Shown here one piece after another: positions 38,081 through 46,129 of a DNA stretch of 62,083 nucleotides. A program made the translations under genes and the position numbers. Source of the DNA: Verrucomicrobiota bacterium (GTDB taxonomy: Bacteria; Verrucomicrobiota; Verrucomicrobiia; Opitutales; Opitutaceae); assembly GCA_947471035.1 (NCBI GenBank), contig CANIWJ010000005.1, forward strand, positions 1-62,083. The letters run 5' to 3'. Under the pieces are notes generated by a model, which saw only the letters and a list, made by a program, of their open reading frames with translations, was not told the origin of the DNA and ran no database searches. Every line of letters begins with the position of its first letter. The stretch's first letter is position 1.

Positions 38081-39685
38081 TTAGTTGGCGGCGAGGTCGA
38101 TGCGGAGGTGGTCGGGGAGCGTTCCCACGACGAAGTGGTATTGGATGATGGCCTTGTTCAGGTCCACCAGGGCGGCGAGTTCGCGGGAGCGGGCGGAGCT
38201 GAAATCGCGCTGGGCCTGGGCGACGTTGTAGCTGGTGGTCATGCCGGAGGCGAGGCGCTTGGTCTCGACTTCGACGGCATTGCGGGCGAGGCGCACGGTG
38301 TCGGCCACGAGCAGGTTGCGTTGTTCGGCGTTGGTGATTTCGCGCAGGGAGTTGTCGAAGGCGCTGAGCAGGGTGATCTCGGTGCGCTTGAGGTTGAAGA
38401 GGGCCTGGGCTTTGCGGCCGCGGGCCTCGGCGAGGCGGGCTTTGCCGGTGCGGTCGCCGATGGGCACGTTGACCACGATGCCGACGCTGATGTTGGGCTG
38501 GTCGCGGTTTTCGTAGTCGCGGTAGGCGTCGAAGAAGCCGTTATCCATGCCCATGTAGCCGATGGATGCTTTGAGGTCCACGCGCGGGTAGCGTTGGTTT
38601 TGGGCGTAGGTCACGCGGATGTTTTCGCTCTTGGTGGTGGCGACGGCGGCGAGGTAGGCGGGGTTGCGCTCGAAAAGGGTGGCGAGGGCGCGGTCGCGGT
38701 CGGCGCCGAAGGGTTGGGCGGCGACGATGCCCGGCTCGACGAGGAAGTCGGCGGAGGAGTCGTCGAAGTTGTCGCGGGTGATCTCGCGCAGGGTGTTGCG
38801 GCGGCCGGCGAGGAAGTTTTTCGAGAGCAGTAGTTCTTCGCGGGCCTCGGCGAGGCGGGCCTGGGCCTGGGTGACGTCGATGGGGGCCATGCGGCCTTCG
38901 TCGAAGCGGCGCTGGTTATCGCGCACGAGGGCTTCGGCGACGGAGACGGCTTCCTGTTTAACGCGGATGTTTTCCTGGCCGAAGGCCATTTCGAGGGCGG
39001 CCACGGTGACGTCGCGCAGGACGCGTTGCACGGTGGTTTCGAGTTCGTGGCGGGCGATCTGGGTGGCGGCTTTGTTCAGGCGGACTTCGGCGAGGTTGGC
39101 TTTGAAGCCGAAGTCTTTGAGCAAGGGCTGGGTGATGGTGAGGGTGGTGTTGGAGGTGTATTCCGGGGTGTAGAGCGGGTTCGGCGTCATCTGGATGCCG
39201 AAGACGTTGGTGCCGGGGCGGCGGATGGTGGTGTTGTCCGCACGATCGGTGCCGGTAAGCAGCTCGTATTGGGTGCCGGTGGGGAGTTTGCCGACCAGGC
39301 CGGTCTGGGTGCGGTTGATATCCTCTTCGTAGATGCTGGCGTAGCGACCGCCTGCGACTGCTGCGGTCATGGAGGTGTTGGCGTAGTTCTGGGCGCGCTC
39401 GCTGGAAATGTAGCTGTAACCGGCGACCCAAGCCGGGTCGAAGGCACCCCAGGCACCGCTGATGCGGTATTCGCCGATCTGGGGGTCGATGCGCTTGGCC
39501 TTGATTTCAAGATTGGTGTTGAGCGCGGCAATCAGGAGGGCGTGCAGGTCCATGGTAGGAACGGCAGCGGAAGGCTGGGTCTGGGCCGGGGCCGGGGCTG
39601 GGCTGGCGTCGGGCGGGGTTTGGGCCGCGAGAGGGAGCGCGGAGCTGGCGACCAGGGAGCACAGGGCAAGGCGGGACAGAAACAT
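38081..39685 (-). CDS. TolC-family outer-membrane efflux protein
   Basis: A 534-residue channel-forming protein. The signal peptide is MFLSRLALCSLVASSALPLAAQ. The mature part has two long alpha-helical coiled-coil repeats (for example LEMAFGQENIRVKQEAVSVAEALVRDN and LFNLKRTEITLLSAFDNSLREI) with short beta segments (ITQPLLKDFGF), the OEP/TolC pattern. It would trimerise into the outer-membrane duct for exported cargo. Its gene is divergent from the GAF-HlyD gene across 202 bp and forms a pair with the small adaptor downstream. A proline/alanine-rich linker follows the signal. Confidence 0.9.
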   Translation of the reverse strand: MFLSRLALCSLVASSALPLAAQTPPDASPAPAPAQTQPSAAVPTMDLHALLIAALNTNLEIKAKRIDPQIGEYRISGAWGAFDPAWVAGYSYISSERAQNYANTSMTAAVAGGRYASIYEEDINRTQTGLVGKLPTGTQYELLTGTDRADNTTIRRPGTNVFGIQMTPNPLYTPEYTSNTTLTITQPLLKDFGFKANLAEVRLNKAATQIARHELETTVQRVLRDVTVAALEMAFGQENIRVKQEAVSVAEALVRDNQRRFDEGRMAPIDVTQAQARLAEAREELLLSKNFLAGRRNTLREITRDNFDDSSADFLVEPGIVAAQPFGADRDRALATLFERNPAYLAAVATTKSENIRVTYAQNQRYPRVDLKASIGYMGMDNGFFDAYRDYENRDQPNISVGIVVNVPIGDRTGKARLAEARGRKAQALFNLKRTEITLLSAFDNSLREITNAEQRNLLVADTVRLARNAVEVETKRLASGMTTSYNVAQAQRDFSSARSRELAALVDLNKAIIQYHFVVGTLPDHLRIDLAAN

Positions 39686-39887
39686 AGGAGGCAGGGTTTA
39701 GGGCGTCTAACGCGGGCCGGTAGCGGACGCAGCCGGGGTGATCACTGGCAAATACAAAAAACGCGTAACCGGAGCGTCACGGAATAGGCGGAGAGTTGAC
39801 GCAAAAGGCAAAGAAAGGGTTGAGCAGGGCGGGGGCGGGCCTCAGTTAAACCGGCTCACTCGCTTTTTTTTGCCCCACTCGAATCGT

Positions 39888-41744
39888 ATGCAAGATCTGC
39901 TCCCCTCTGGCGTTTCGCTCTCCGACGCCCTCGCCCGACTCGAAACCTGCCGCCTGTTCGCCGGGCCGCCGCGCGAGTTTTGGCCGCTGTTTGCGCGGAC
40001 TTGTGGGCAACTAGCCGAGGCGGCGGGCGCGCGGGTGTTGTTACGCACGCCGGGTTCGGCCGACTGGCGGCTGGTGGCGGGTTGGCCGGATGCGCGGACC
40101 TTTCCGGCCGCGATGGGCGGGCCGGTTTTTGAGGCCTTGGCCGAACAGGCGCGGCGCGAGGGCATCGCGGCGGCTCCGGGCGCGGCGGGACACGAGTTTA
40201 ACGCCGGTCTGATCCTGCTGGCGCTGGCCAGCGGCGGGCGCGAGGGCGAGGTGTGTTTGCTGGCGGCGGCGGTGCAGCCGGGCACGCGCGAACGGCTGGC
40301 GGCGGCGGGCGCGGTGCTGCGCCTGGCGGCGGATACGCCGCTGCTTTACCAACGCCAGCGGCAGCTGGAGCGGGCCAAGCGCGAAGTGGCCGACTATGCG
40401 GCGGCGCTGGAAGTGCTGGCGGCGACCAACGTGCACACGCGTTTCCTGAGCGTGAGCATGGCCTTGGTAAACGAGTTGGCGGCGCGGCATCGTTGCTCCC
40501 GCGTGAGCCTGGGCTGGCGCGATGGCGCGGTTATCCGGGTGAAGGCAGTCAGCGGCACGGATAAATTTGAGCGCCGCATGGAGGTGGTGCAGCGCCTGGA
40601 GGCGGCGATGGAGGAGGCGGCCGAGCAGGACGAAGAGTTGTCCTGGCCGGCCTGGCCGGAGACGGACGCGGTGCTGCGCGACCACGAAGTCTATGCCGCG
40701 CGCGAGTTGGTCCCTGCCCTGCTTTCGGTGCCGGTGAGGGTGGCGGGCGAAGTGCGCGGGGTGCTTACTCTGGAACGCAGCACCGAGGCCGGGTTGTTTA
40801 CCGAGGCCGATGCGCTTGCCCTGCGCGTGGTGGCCGACCAGGTGGCGCGACGGCTGGATGATCTTAACCGCAACGACCGCTGGTTCGGGGCGCGCTGGGC
40901 GGCGGAAACGCGCGATTGGCTGGGGAATTTTCTCGGGGCCAAGCAGACTTGGTTGAAAACCGCCGCGATCGTCGGCGTGGCGGCGGCAGGGTTTAGTTTG
41001 CTGGTGCCACTGCCCTATCGGGTGAATGCGAATTTCATCGTGCGGGCGGACGAGCTGCTGCACTTGCCCGCTCCCTACGAAGGCTATCTGGGTTCGGTTT
41101 CGGTCCGTCCTGGCGACTTGGTGCGCAAGGGTGATTTGTTGCTCAAGCTCGACACCAGCGACCTGCTGGTGGAGCGGGCGGCAGCGGCGGCCGAGCGGCA
41201 GCGCTTCGCCAGCGAGGCGGAAAAAGCCGAGGCGGATAAAAAACTGGCCGATTTGCGCGCCGCGCGGGCCGCACTGGCGCAGGCGCAGGCGCGGCTCGAT
41301 CTGGTGGATTATCGTCTCGGCCGCGCCGAGATGCGCGCGCCCTTCGACGGCGTGGTGGTCGAGGGCGATTTGCGCGAACGTATCGGCGCGCCGGTTAAAA
41401 TCGGTGACGTGCTCATGAAGGTTTCCAAGCTGGAAGGCCTCTACGTGGAGATGCGTGTGCCGGAGCGCGACGTGGACCTGATCGCAGGCAGCCGCAGCGC
41501 CGAGGTCGCGTTTACCACCCGGCCCGAGGATACGTTTGGCGTGGCGGTGGAGCGCATCGAACCAGCCGCGCAGGTGGAGCGCGAGGGCAGCGTCTTCGTG
41601 GTCACGGGCAAGCTGGACCGGAGCGCGGACTGGCTGCGGCCGGGCATGAGCGGTGTGGCCAAGGTGGAGAGCGAGCGCCGCACCCTGGCGTGGATCGCGA
41701 CCCACCGGCTGGTCGATTTCCTGCGTTTGAAACTATGGTGGTGA
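39888..41744 (+). CDS. GAF domain-HlyD adaptor fusion protein
   Basis: A 618-residue hybrid. The N-terminal ~330 residues are cytoplasmic and contain a coiled segment and a GAF-like sensor domain (about 180-325, including AVLRDHEVYAARELVPALLSVPV and EVRGVLTLERST). A single helix at ~365-385 (AIVGVAAAGFSLLVPLP) leads into a periplasmic HlyD region with lipoyl halves APYEGYLGSVSVRPGDLVRKGDLL and MRAPFDGVVVEGDLRERIG and an Ala/Glu-rich hairpin. The layout ties an intracellular ligand- or redox-sensing domain directly to a secretion adaptor. It heads the island with the M50 fusion and SecA paralogue; start at 39888 (MQDLLPSG). Confidence 0.85.
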   Translation: MQDLLPSGVSLSDALARLETCRLFAGPPREFWPLFARTCGQLAEAAGARVLLRTPGSADWRLVAGWPDARTFPAAMGGPVFEALAEQARREGIAAAPGAAGHEFNAGLILLALASGGREGEVCLLAAAVQPGTRERLAAAGAVLRLAADTPLLYQRQRQLERAKREVADYAAALEVLAATNVHTRFLSVSMALVNELAARHRCSRVSLGWRDGAVIRVKAVSGTDKFERRMEVVQRLEAAMEEAAEQDEELSWPAWPETDAVLRDHEVYAARELVPALLSVPVRVAGEVRGVLTLERSTEAGLFTEADALALRVVADQVARRLDDLNRNDRWFGARWAAETRDWLGNFLGAKQTWLKTAAIVGVAAAGFSLLVPLPYRVNANFIVRADELLHLPAPYEGYLGSVSVRPGDLVRKGDLLLKLDTSDLLVERAAAAAERQRFASEAEKAEADKKLADLRAARAALAQAQARLDLVDYRLGRAEMRAPFDGVVVEGDLRERIGAPVKIGDVLMKVSKLEGLYVEMRVPERDVDLIAGSRSAEVAFTTRPEDTFGVAVERIEPAAQVEREGSVFVVTGKLDRSADWLRPGMSGVAKVESERRTLAWIATHRLVDFLRLKLWW

Positions 41745-41810
41745 GTGGCGTGTTAATCACGTTTCCCTACCTGTTTTTACCCGAGCTTTTTTGTCCTTTA
41801 GTTTTTCCCC

Positions 41811-43988
41811 ATGAGTGATGCCCAACGCGCCATCTTTTCGGAATCCTGGCACCGCGTGGCCGGGCAGCGCCTGAAGCTGCGGCCCTCCGTGGCCATCCGC
41901 CGCCAGACCTATCGCGGGGAGCGCTGGCATGTGGCGCAGGACGGCTTCACCAACGAGTTTTTCCGTTTCCGTTCCGAGGCCTACGATTTCATCGCCCGGT
42001 TGGACGGCACGCGCACGGTCGAGGAAATCTGGCTGGGCTGCGTGCAACGCACGCCCGAGACCGCGCCCGGCCAGGGCGAAGTGGTGGCTTTGCTGGCCCA
42101 GCTTTATCAGGCGAATCTGCTGATGAGCGACACCTCGGCGGACACCGCGCGTTTGTTTTCCCGTCATGAAAAACGCCGCAAGCAGGAGCTCGCGGCCCAG
42201 CTTTTCGGCATCTTTTTCCTGCGTATCCGATTACTCGATCCCGACCGCTGGCTGAGCAAGGTCTGGCCCTCGATTAGCTGGCTGGCCACGCGCGGGGCGG
42301 TCGCGGCCTGGGGCGTCTTGCTGCTCGCGGGTTTGACCACGGTGGTCGGCCAGTGGAGCCGGGCGATGGACCAGTCCCAGGCGGTGCTGGCACCGGGCAA
42401 TTTGATCTTACTCTACGCCGCCTTCACCATGGCCAAGCTCATCCACGAGTTTGGCCATGCCTTTGCGGTCAAGGCCTTCGGCGGCGAGGTGCACGCGATG
42501 GGTGTTACGCTGTTGGTTTTTACCCCGGTGCCCTATGTGGACGCGACGGCGGCGTGGGCTTTTCCCGAACGTTGGAAACGGGTGGTGGTGGGAGCGGCGG
42601 GCATGATCCCCGAGCTGGCCTATGCCTCGCTGGCGGCCTTCGTCTGGGCGTGGACCGCGCCGGGCACGCTCAACAGCCTCGCCTATAACACCATGGTGGT
42701 CGCCTCGGTTTCCACCCTGGTGTTTAATATAAATCCCCTGCTGCGTTTCGACGGTTATTACATTTTGTCGGATTTAACCGATACGCCTAATTTGCAGGCG
42801 CGCTCCTCGCGCCAGTGGCTGCATCTCTGGGAGCGCCACGCGTTGAAGGTAAATACACTGGAAAGCCCGGCGCGCACCCCCACGGAGGCGACCGGGCTGA
42901 CGGTGTTCGGGGTGGCGAGCTACGTGTATCGCATGGTGGTGACGGTCTCCATCATCCTGTTCGTGGCGGACCAATACTTCGGTCTCGGTCTGCTGGCGGC
43001 GGCGCTGACTATGGCGGGAGCGTTTATCCTGCCGGCGGTGAAGGCGTTTAAATATCTGGGCAACGAGCCGCGTATCGAGCGCAGCCGCAAACGTGCCTGG
43101 GCGCTGGCGGGCGGCGGCGTGGCGGTGGTGCTCGGCTTTTTGGCTTTGGTGCCGATGCCGTATCACTTCCGGGCGCCGGGCGTGGTGCGGGCGGCGGGCT
43201 CGGCCGATGTTTACGCGCCGGTGTCGGGCTGGGTGCGCGATCTGAAGACGCCGAGCGACAGCACGGTAACCGAAGCGCAGGAACTGGTGCGCTTAGAGAG
43301 TCCGGAGCTCGCCCTGCAACTGGCGGCGGCGCGGGCGGAGCTGGCCCAGGTAGAGGCGCGGGAGCGTCAGATGTTGTCTGCCTTGGCGGCGGGCATCGAG
43401 CCGATGCGTCTGCGTCGCGAGGCGGCGGAGACGGCGGTGCGTCGCTTGGAGACGGACCAGACTGCGCTGGCGCTGAGCGCGCCGGCGGCGGGGCGCTGGG
43501 TGGCACTGCGCACCGAGGACTGGGCGGGCATGCACGTAGCGCGCGGCACCCGCTTGGGCGAAATTGTGGGGCCGGGCCCGGAGTGGGAGTTTTTCGCGGT
43601 GGTCGGGCAGGAAGATGCGAGCGCTTTGTTCGGCGCGGCCAAGGAAGGCGCGGAAGTGCGTTTCGCGGGTTCGTCGGGTCGCGATGCGGCGGTGAAGGAG
43701 TGGCGGGTGGTGCCCGGTCGCCAGGAGCAGTTGCCCAGCCCGGCGCTGGGCTGGCAGGCGCAGGGACCGGTGCGCACCCGCGAGGACGATTCGCGCGGAC
43801 TGCGGGCGGACCAGCCGTTTTTCCTCGTGGTCGGCCGGGTGTCGGCCGCCGATGTGGATGCGGGCGAGGGTCCCTTGCTCTGGCAGGGACGGGTGGGCGC
43901 GATGCGTTTCGCCCGGCCCTGGACGCCGCTGCTGGTCCAGTGGGCGCGCGACTTCCGCCAGCTCTTGCAGACCCGTTACCAACTGTGA
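41811..43988 (+). CDS. PqqD-like/site-2 protease (M50)/HlyD fusion membrane protein
   Basis: A 725-residue protein. Residues ~20-105 resemble a PqqD-like peptide-recognition domain (LRPSVAIRRQTYRG...DGTRTVEEIW). The membrane core carries the zinc site H212-E-F-G-H216 and a second motif N308-P-L-L-R-F-D314-G, the pattern of intramembrane site-2 proteases. From about residue 440 the chain becomes a periplasmic HlyD-like adaptor (YAPVSGWVRDL, long Ala/Glu/Arg helix, ALSAPAAGRWVAL). The fusion could bind, clip and hand over an exported protein. It follows the GAF-HlyD gene by 66 bp, and the SecA paralogue follows by 49 bp. Confidence 0.85.
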   Translation: MSDAQRAIFSESWHRVAGQRLKLRPSVAIRRQTYRGERWHVAQDGFTNEFFRFRSEAYDFIARLDGTRTVEEIWLGCVQRTPETAPGQGEVVALLAQLYQANLLMSDTSADTARLFSRHEKRRKQELAAQLFGIFFLRIRLLDPDRWLSKVWPSISWLATRGAVAAWGVLLLAGLTTVVGQWSRAMDQSQAVLAPGNLILLYAAFTMAKLIHEFGHAFAVKAFGGEVHAMGVTLLVFTPVPYVDATAAWAFPERWKRVVVGAAGMIPELAYASLAAFVWAWTAPGTLNSLAYNTMVVASVSTLVFNINPLLRFDGYYILSDLTDTPNLQARSSRQWLHLWERHALKVNTLESPARTPTEATGLTVFGVASYVYRMVVTVSIILFVADQYFGLGLLAAALTMAGAFILPAVKAFKYLGNEPRIERSRKRAWALAGGGVAVVLGFLALVPMPYHFRAPGVVRAAGSADVYAPVSGWVRDLKTPSDSTVTEAQELVRLESPELALQLAAARAELAQVEARERQMLSALAAGIEPMRLRREAAETAVRRLETDQTALALSAPAAGRWVALRTEDWAGMHVARGTRLGEIVGPGPEWEFFAVVGQEDASALFGAAKEGAEVRFAGSSGRDAAVKEWRVVPGRQEQLPSPALGWQAQGPVRTREDDSRGLRADQPFFLVVGRVSAADVDAGEGPLLWQGRVGAMRFARPWTPLLVQWARDFRQLLQTRYQL

Positions 43989-44037
43989 GGCGCGGGCGCG
44001 TTTAGGAATTTTATAATCGTTTAAAACTCACCCGATC

Positions 44038-46053
44038 ATGGCCGCTCCCCTGACTGAAGTTCGCCGCACGGAAATCCCGGCGCGGGAGAAACTGCCCAAA
44101 GGTCTGGATGCTTTGGTCCATCGCGCGCATGGGGCTTGGAAGCGGCGGCGCAGCCATGGTGAGGAGCTCTTGCTGGAGGCGCGGCGGTTGCACGCCGAGG
44201 CGGAGCTCCTGCGCGAGCTCAGCGACGCGGAGTTGCGGGCGCGCATGCAGCAGGCGCGCGCTACCTTGCGGCGGGCGGGCGCGGAGGATTTGACGGCGGT
44301 GTTTAGCGAAGCGTTGCCGGTGGTGGCGGAGCTGGCCCACCGCAGCCTGCGTCTGCGGCCCTATCCGGTGCAGCTGATGGGCGCTCTGGGTCTGGCCCAG
44401 GCCCGACTGGTGGAGATGGCCACGGGCGAGGGTAAAACCCTCACCATCGGGCTGGCGGCGGCGCTCATGGCCTGGCGCGGGCGTCCCCTGCATGTGGTGA
44501 CGGCCAACGATTATCTGGCGGGGCGCGATGCGGAGACGATGCAGCCGCTTTACGCGGCGTGCGGGGTGACGGTCGCGGCGGTGACCTCGACTCTCGGACC
44601 GGTCGAGCGGCGGGCGGCCTATGCGGCCGGCGTGGTCTATACGACGAGCAAGGAGCTGGTGGCGGATTTTCTGCGCGATCGCATCGTGCTCGGGCCGCTG
44701 GCAGATCCGGGGCGGCGCACCGTGGCGCGGTTGATCCGCGGCGCGGGCGGGGCTCCGACGGAGACCAATGTGGTGCAGCGCGGGCTGCATACCGCGATCG
44801 TGGATGAGGCGGACAACCAGTTGATCGACGAGGCGGTGACGCCCTTGATTATCAGCCGTCCGCAGGAGGATGCGGCGCTGGTGGCGGTGTGTCGCTCGGC
44901 CGATTCGATCGCGTCCGGGTTGCTGCCCGGCGAGCACTACGAATTGGATACACGGCACAAGGAAACGCGTCTGACCGACGCTGGACGGGAGCGCATCGCG
45001 GCGTGGTGCGCGCAGGCGGGGCCGGGCCGGTTTCACCAACCGGCGTGGATTGGTGTGCTGGTGGTGCAGGCCTTGCAGGCGCGGCATTTTTTCCTGCGCG
45101 ACAAGCAGTATGTGGTGGTGGACGGCAAGGTGGTGATCGTGGACGAATCGACCGGCCGCTTGATGCCCGGGCGTTCGTGGCGGCTGGGCTTGCACCAGGC
45201 GGTGGAGGCGAAGGAAGGCGTGGAGATCACGCCGCCGAACGAGTCGCTGGCGCGACTGAGTTTTCAGCGGTTTTTCCGTTTGTTTCGTCATCTGTCGGGC
45301 ATCACGGGCACGGCGGCGGAGGCGGCCCCGGAGTTTTGGCGGGTGTATGAACGCCCGATGGTGGTGGTGCCGCCCAACCGGCCCAACCGGCGCGCGGCGT
45401 GGGCCTCGCGTTACTATGCCACGGCGGACGAAAAGTGGACGGCGGTGGTGGCCGAGATCGAGCGCCTGCATTCCGAGGGTCGGGCGATCCTGGTGGGCAC
45501 GCGGAGCGTGGCGGCGAGCGAGCATCTGGGACAGTTGTTGAGCAAAAAATTTCTGAGTTTTGCTCTACTCAACGCACATCGTCATGCGGAGGAGGCGGCG
45601 ATCATCCATCTGGCGGGCGACCCTCGCTCGATCACGGTGGCGACGAATATGGCCGGGCGCGGCACGGATATCCGACTCGGCCAGGGCGTGGCGGCGGCGG
45701 GCGGCTTGCATGTGATTTTGACCGAGATGCACGACTCGGCGCGCATCGACCGGCAGTTGCAGGGCCGGGCCGGGCGGCAGGGCGATCCGGGCAGCACGCG
45801 TTTGTTTGCGAGTTTGGAGGACGAGCTGGCGGAGCGGTTCGTGACCCGGCCGGTGCGGTCGGGTTTATTGCGTTGGTTGAAGGCGCGGGCCGAGGCTGAT
45901 GGCGGGGTGGGGGAGGGACTGGTCGGCTGGTGGCTGCGCCGGGCGCAACGGTCGGCCCAGGCGCATGCTTACCGCCAGCGCTGTTTGGTGATGGAGCAGG
46001 ATCAACAGATGGCGGAGGCGCTGATTCCCGGACAGGGACTGGACCAGATTTGA
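44038..46053 (+). CDS. secA: Short SecA paralogue (SecA2-like translocation ATPase)
   Basis: A 671-residue SecA-type ATPase. It has Walker A ATGEGKT (Lys133), VTANDYLAGRDAE, the Walker B DEAD at 256-259 (VDEADNQLIDEA), NESLARLSFQRFFRLF with SGITGTAAEA, the TNMAGRGTDIRLG motor motif and the helicase arginine-finger region QGRAGRQGDPGS. Canonical SecA is ~830-900 residues; here only about 60 residues follow the second nucleotide-binding domain, so most of the helical wing/scaffold and the zinc tail are missing. Its place next to the adaptor fusions suggests it powers a dedicated export route rather than general secretion. Confidence 0.88.
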   Translation: MAAPLTEVRRTEIPAREKLPKGLDALVHRAHGAWKRRRSHGEELLLEARRLHAEAELLRELSDAELRARMQQARATLRRAGAEDLTAVFSEALPVVAELAHRSLRLRPYPVQLMGALGLAQARLVEMATGEGKTLTIGLAAALMAWRGRPLHVVTANDYLAGRDAETMQPLYAACGVTVAAVTSTLGPVERRAAYAAGVVYTTSKELVADFLRDRIVLGPLADPGRRTVARLIRGAGGAPTETNVVQRGLHTAIVDEADNQLIDEAVTPLIISRPQEDAALVAVCRSADSIASGLLPGEHYELDTRHKETRLTDAGRERIAAWCAQAGPGRFHQPAWIGVLVVQALQARHFFLRDKQYVVVDGKVVIVDESTGRLMPGRSWRLGLHQAVEAKEGVEITPPNESLARLSFQRFFRLFRHLSGITGTAAEAAPEFWRVYERPMVVVPPNRPNRRAAWASRYYATADEKWTAVVAEIERLHSEGRAILVGTRSVAASEHLGQLLSKKFLSFALLNAHRHAEEAAIIHLAGDPRSITVATNMAGRGTDIRLGQGVAAAGGLHVILTEMHDSARIDRQLQGRAGRQGDPGSTRLFASLEDELAERFVTRPVRSGLLRWLKARAEADGGVGEGLVGWWLRRAQRSAQAHAYRQRCLVMEQDQQMAEALIPGQGLDQI

Positions 46054-46129
46054 GTTCGTGTGTGCGCGTGACGCCGAAACGAGCCGAGTCGAACCGAGGC
46101 TGGGTTTGCTCTAACTAAGATTTTGTCCC

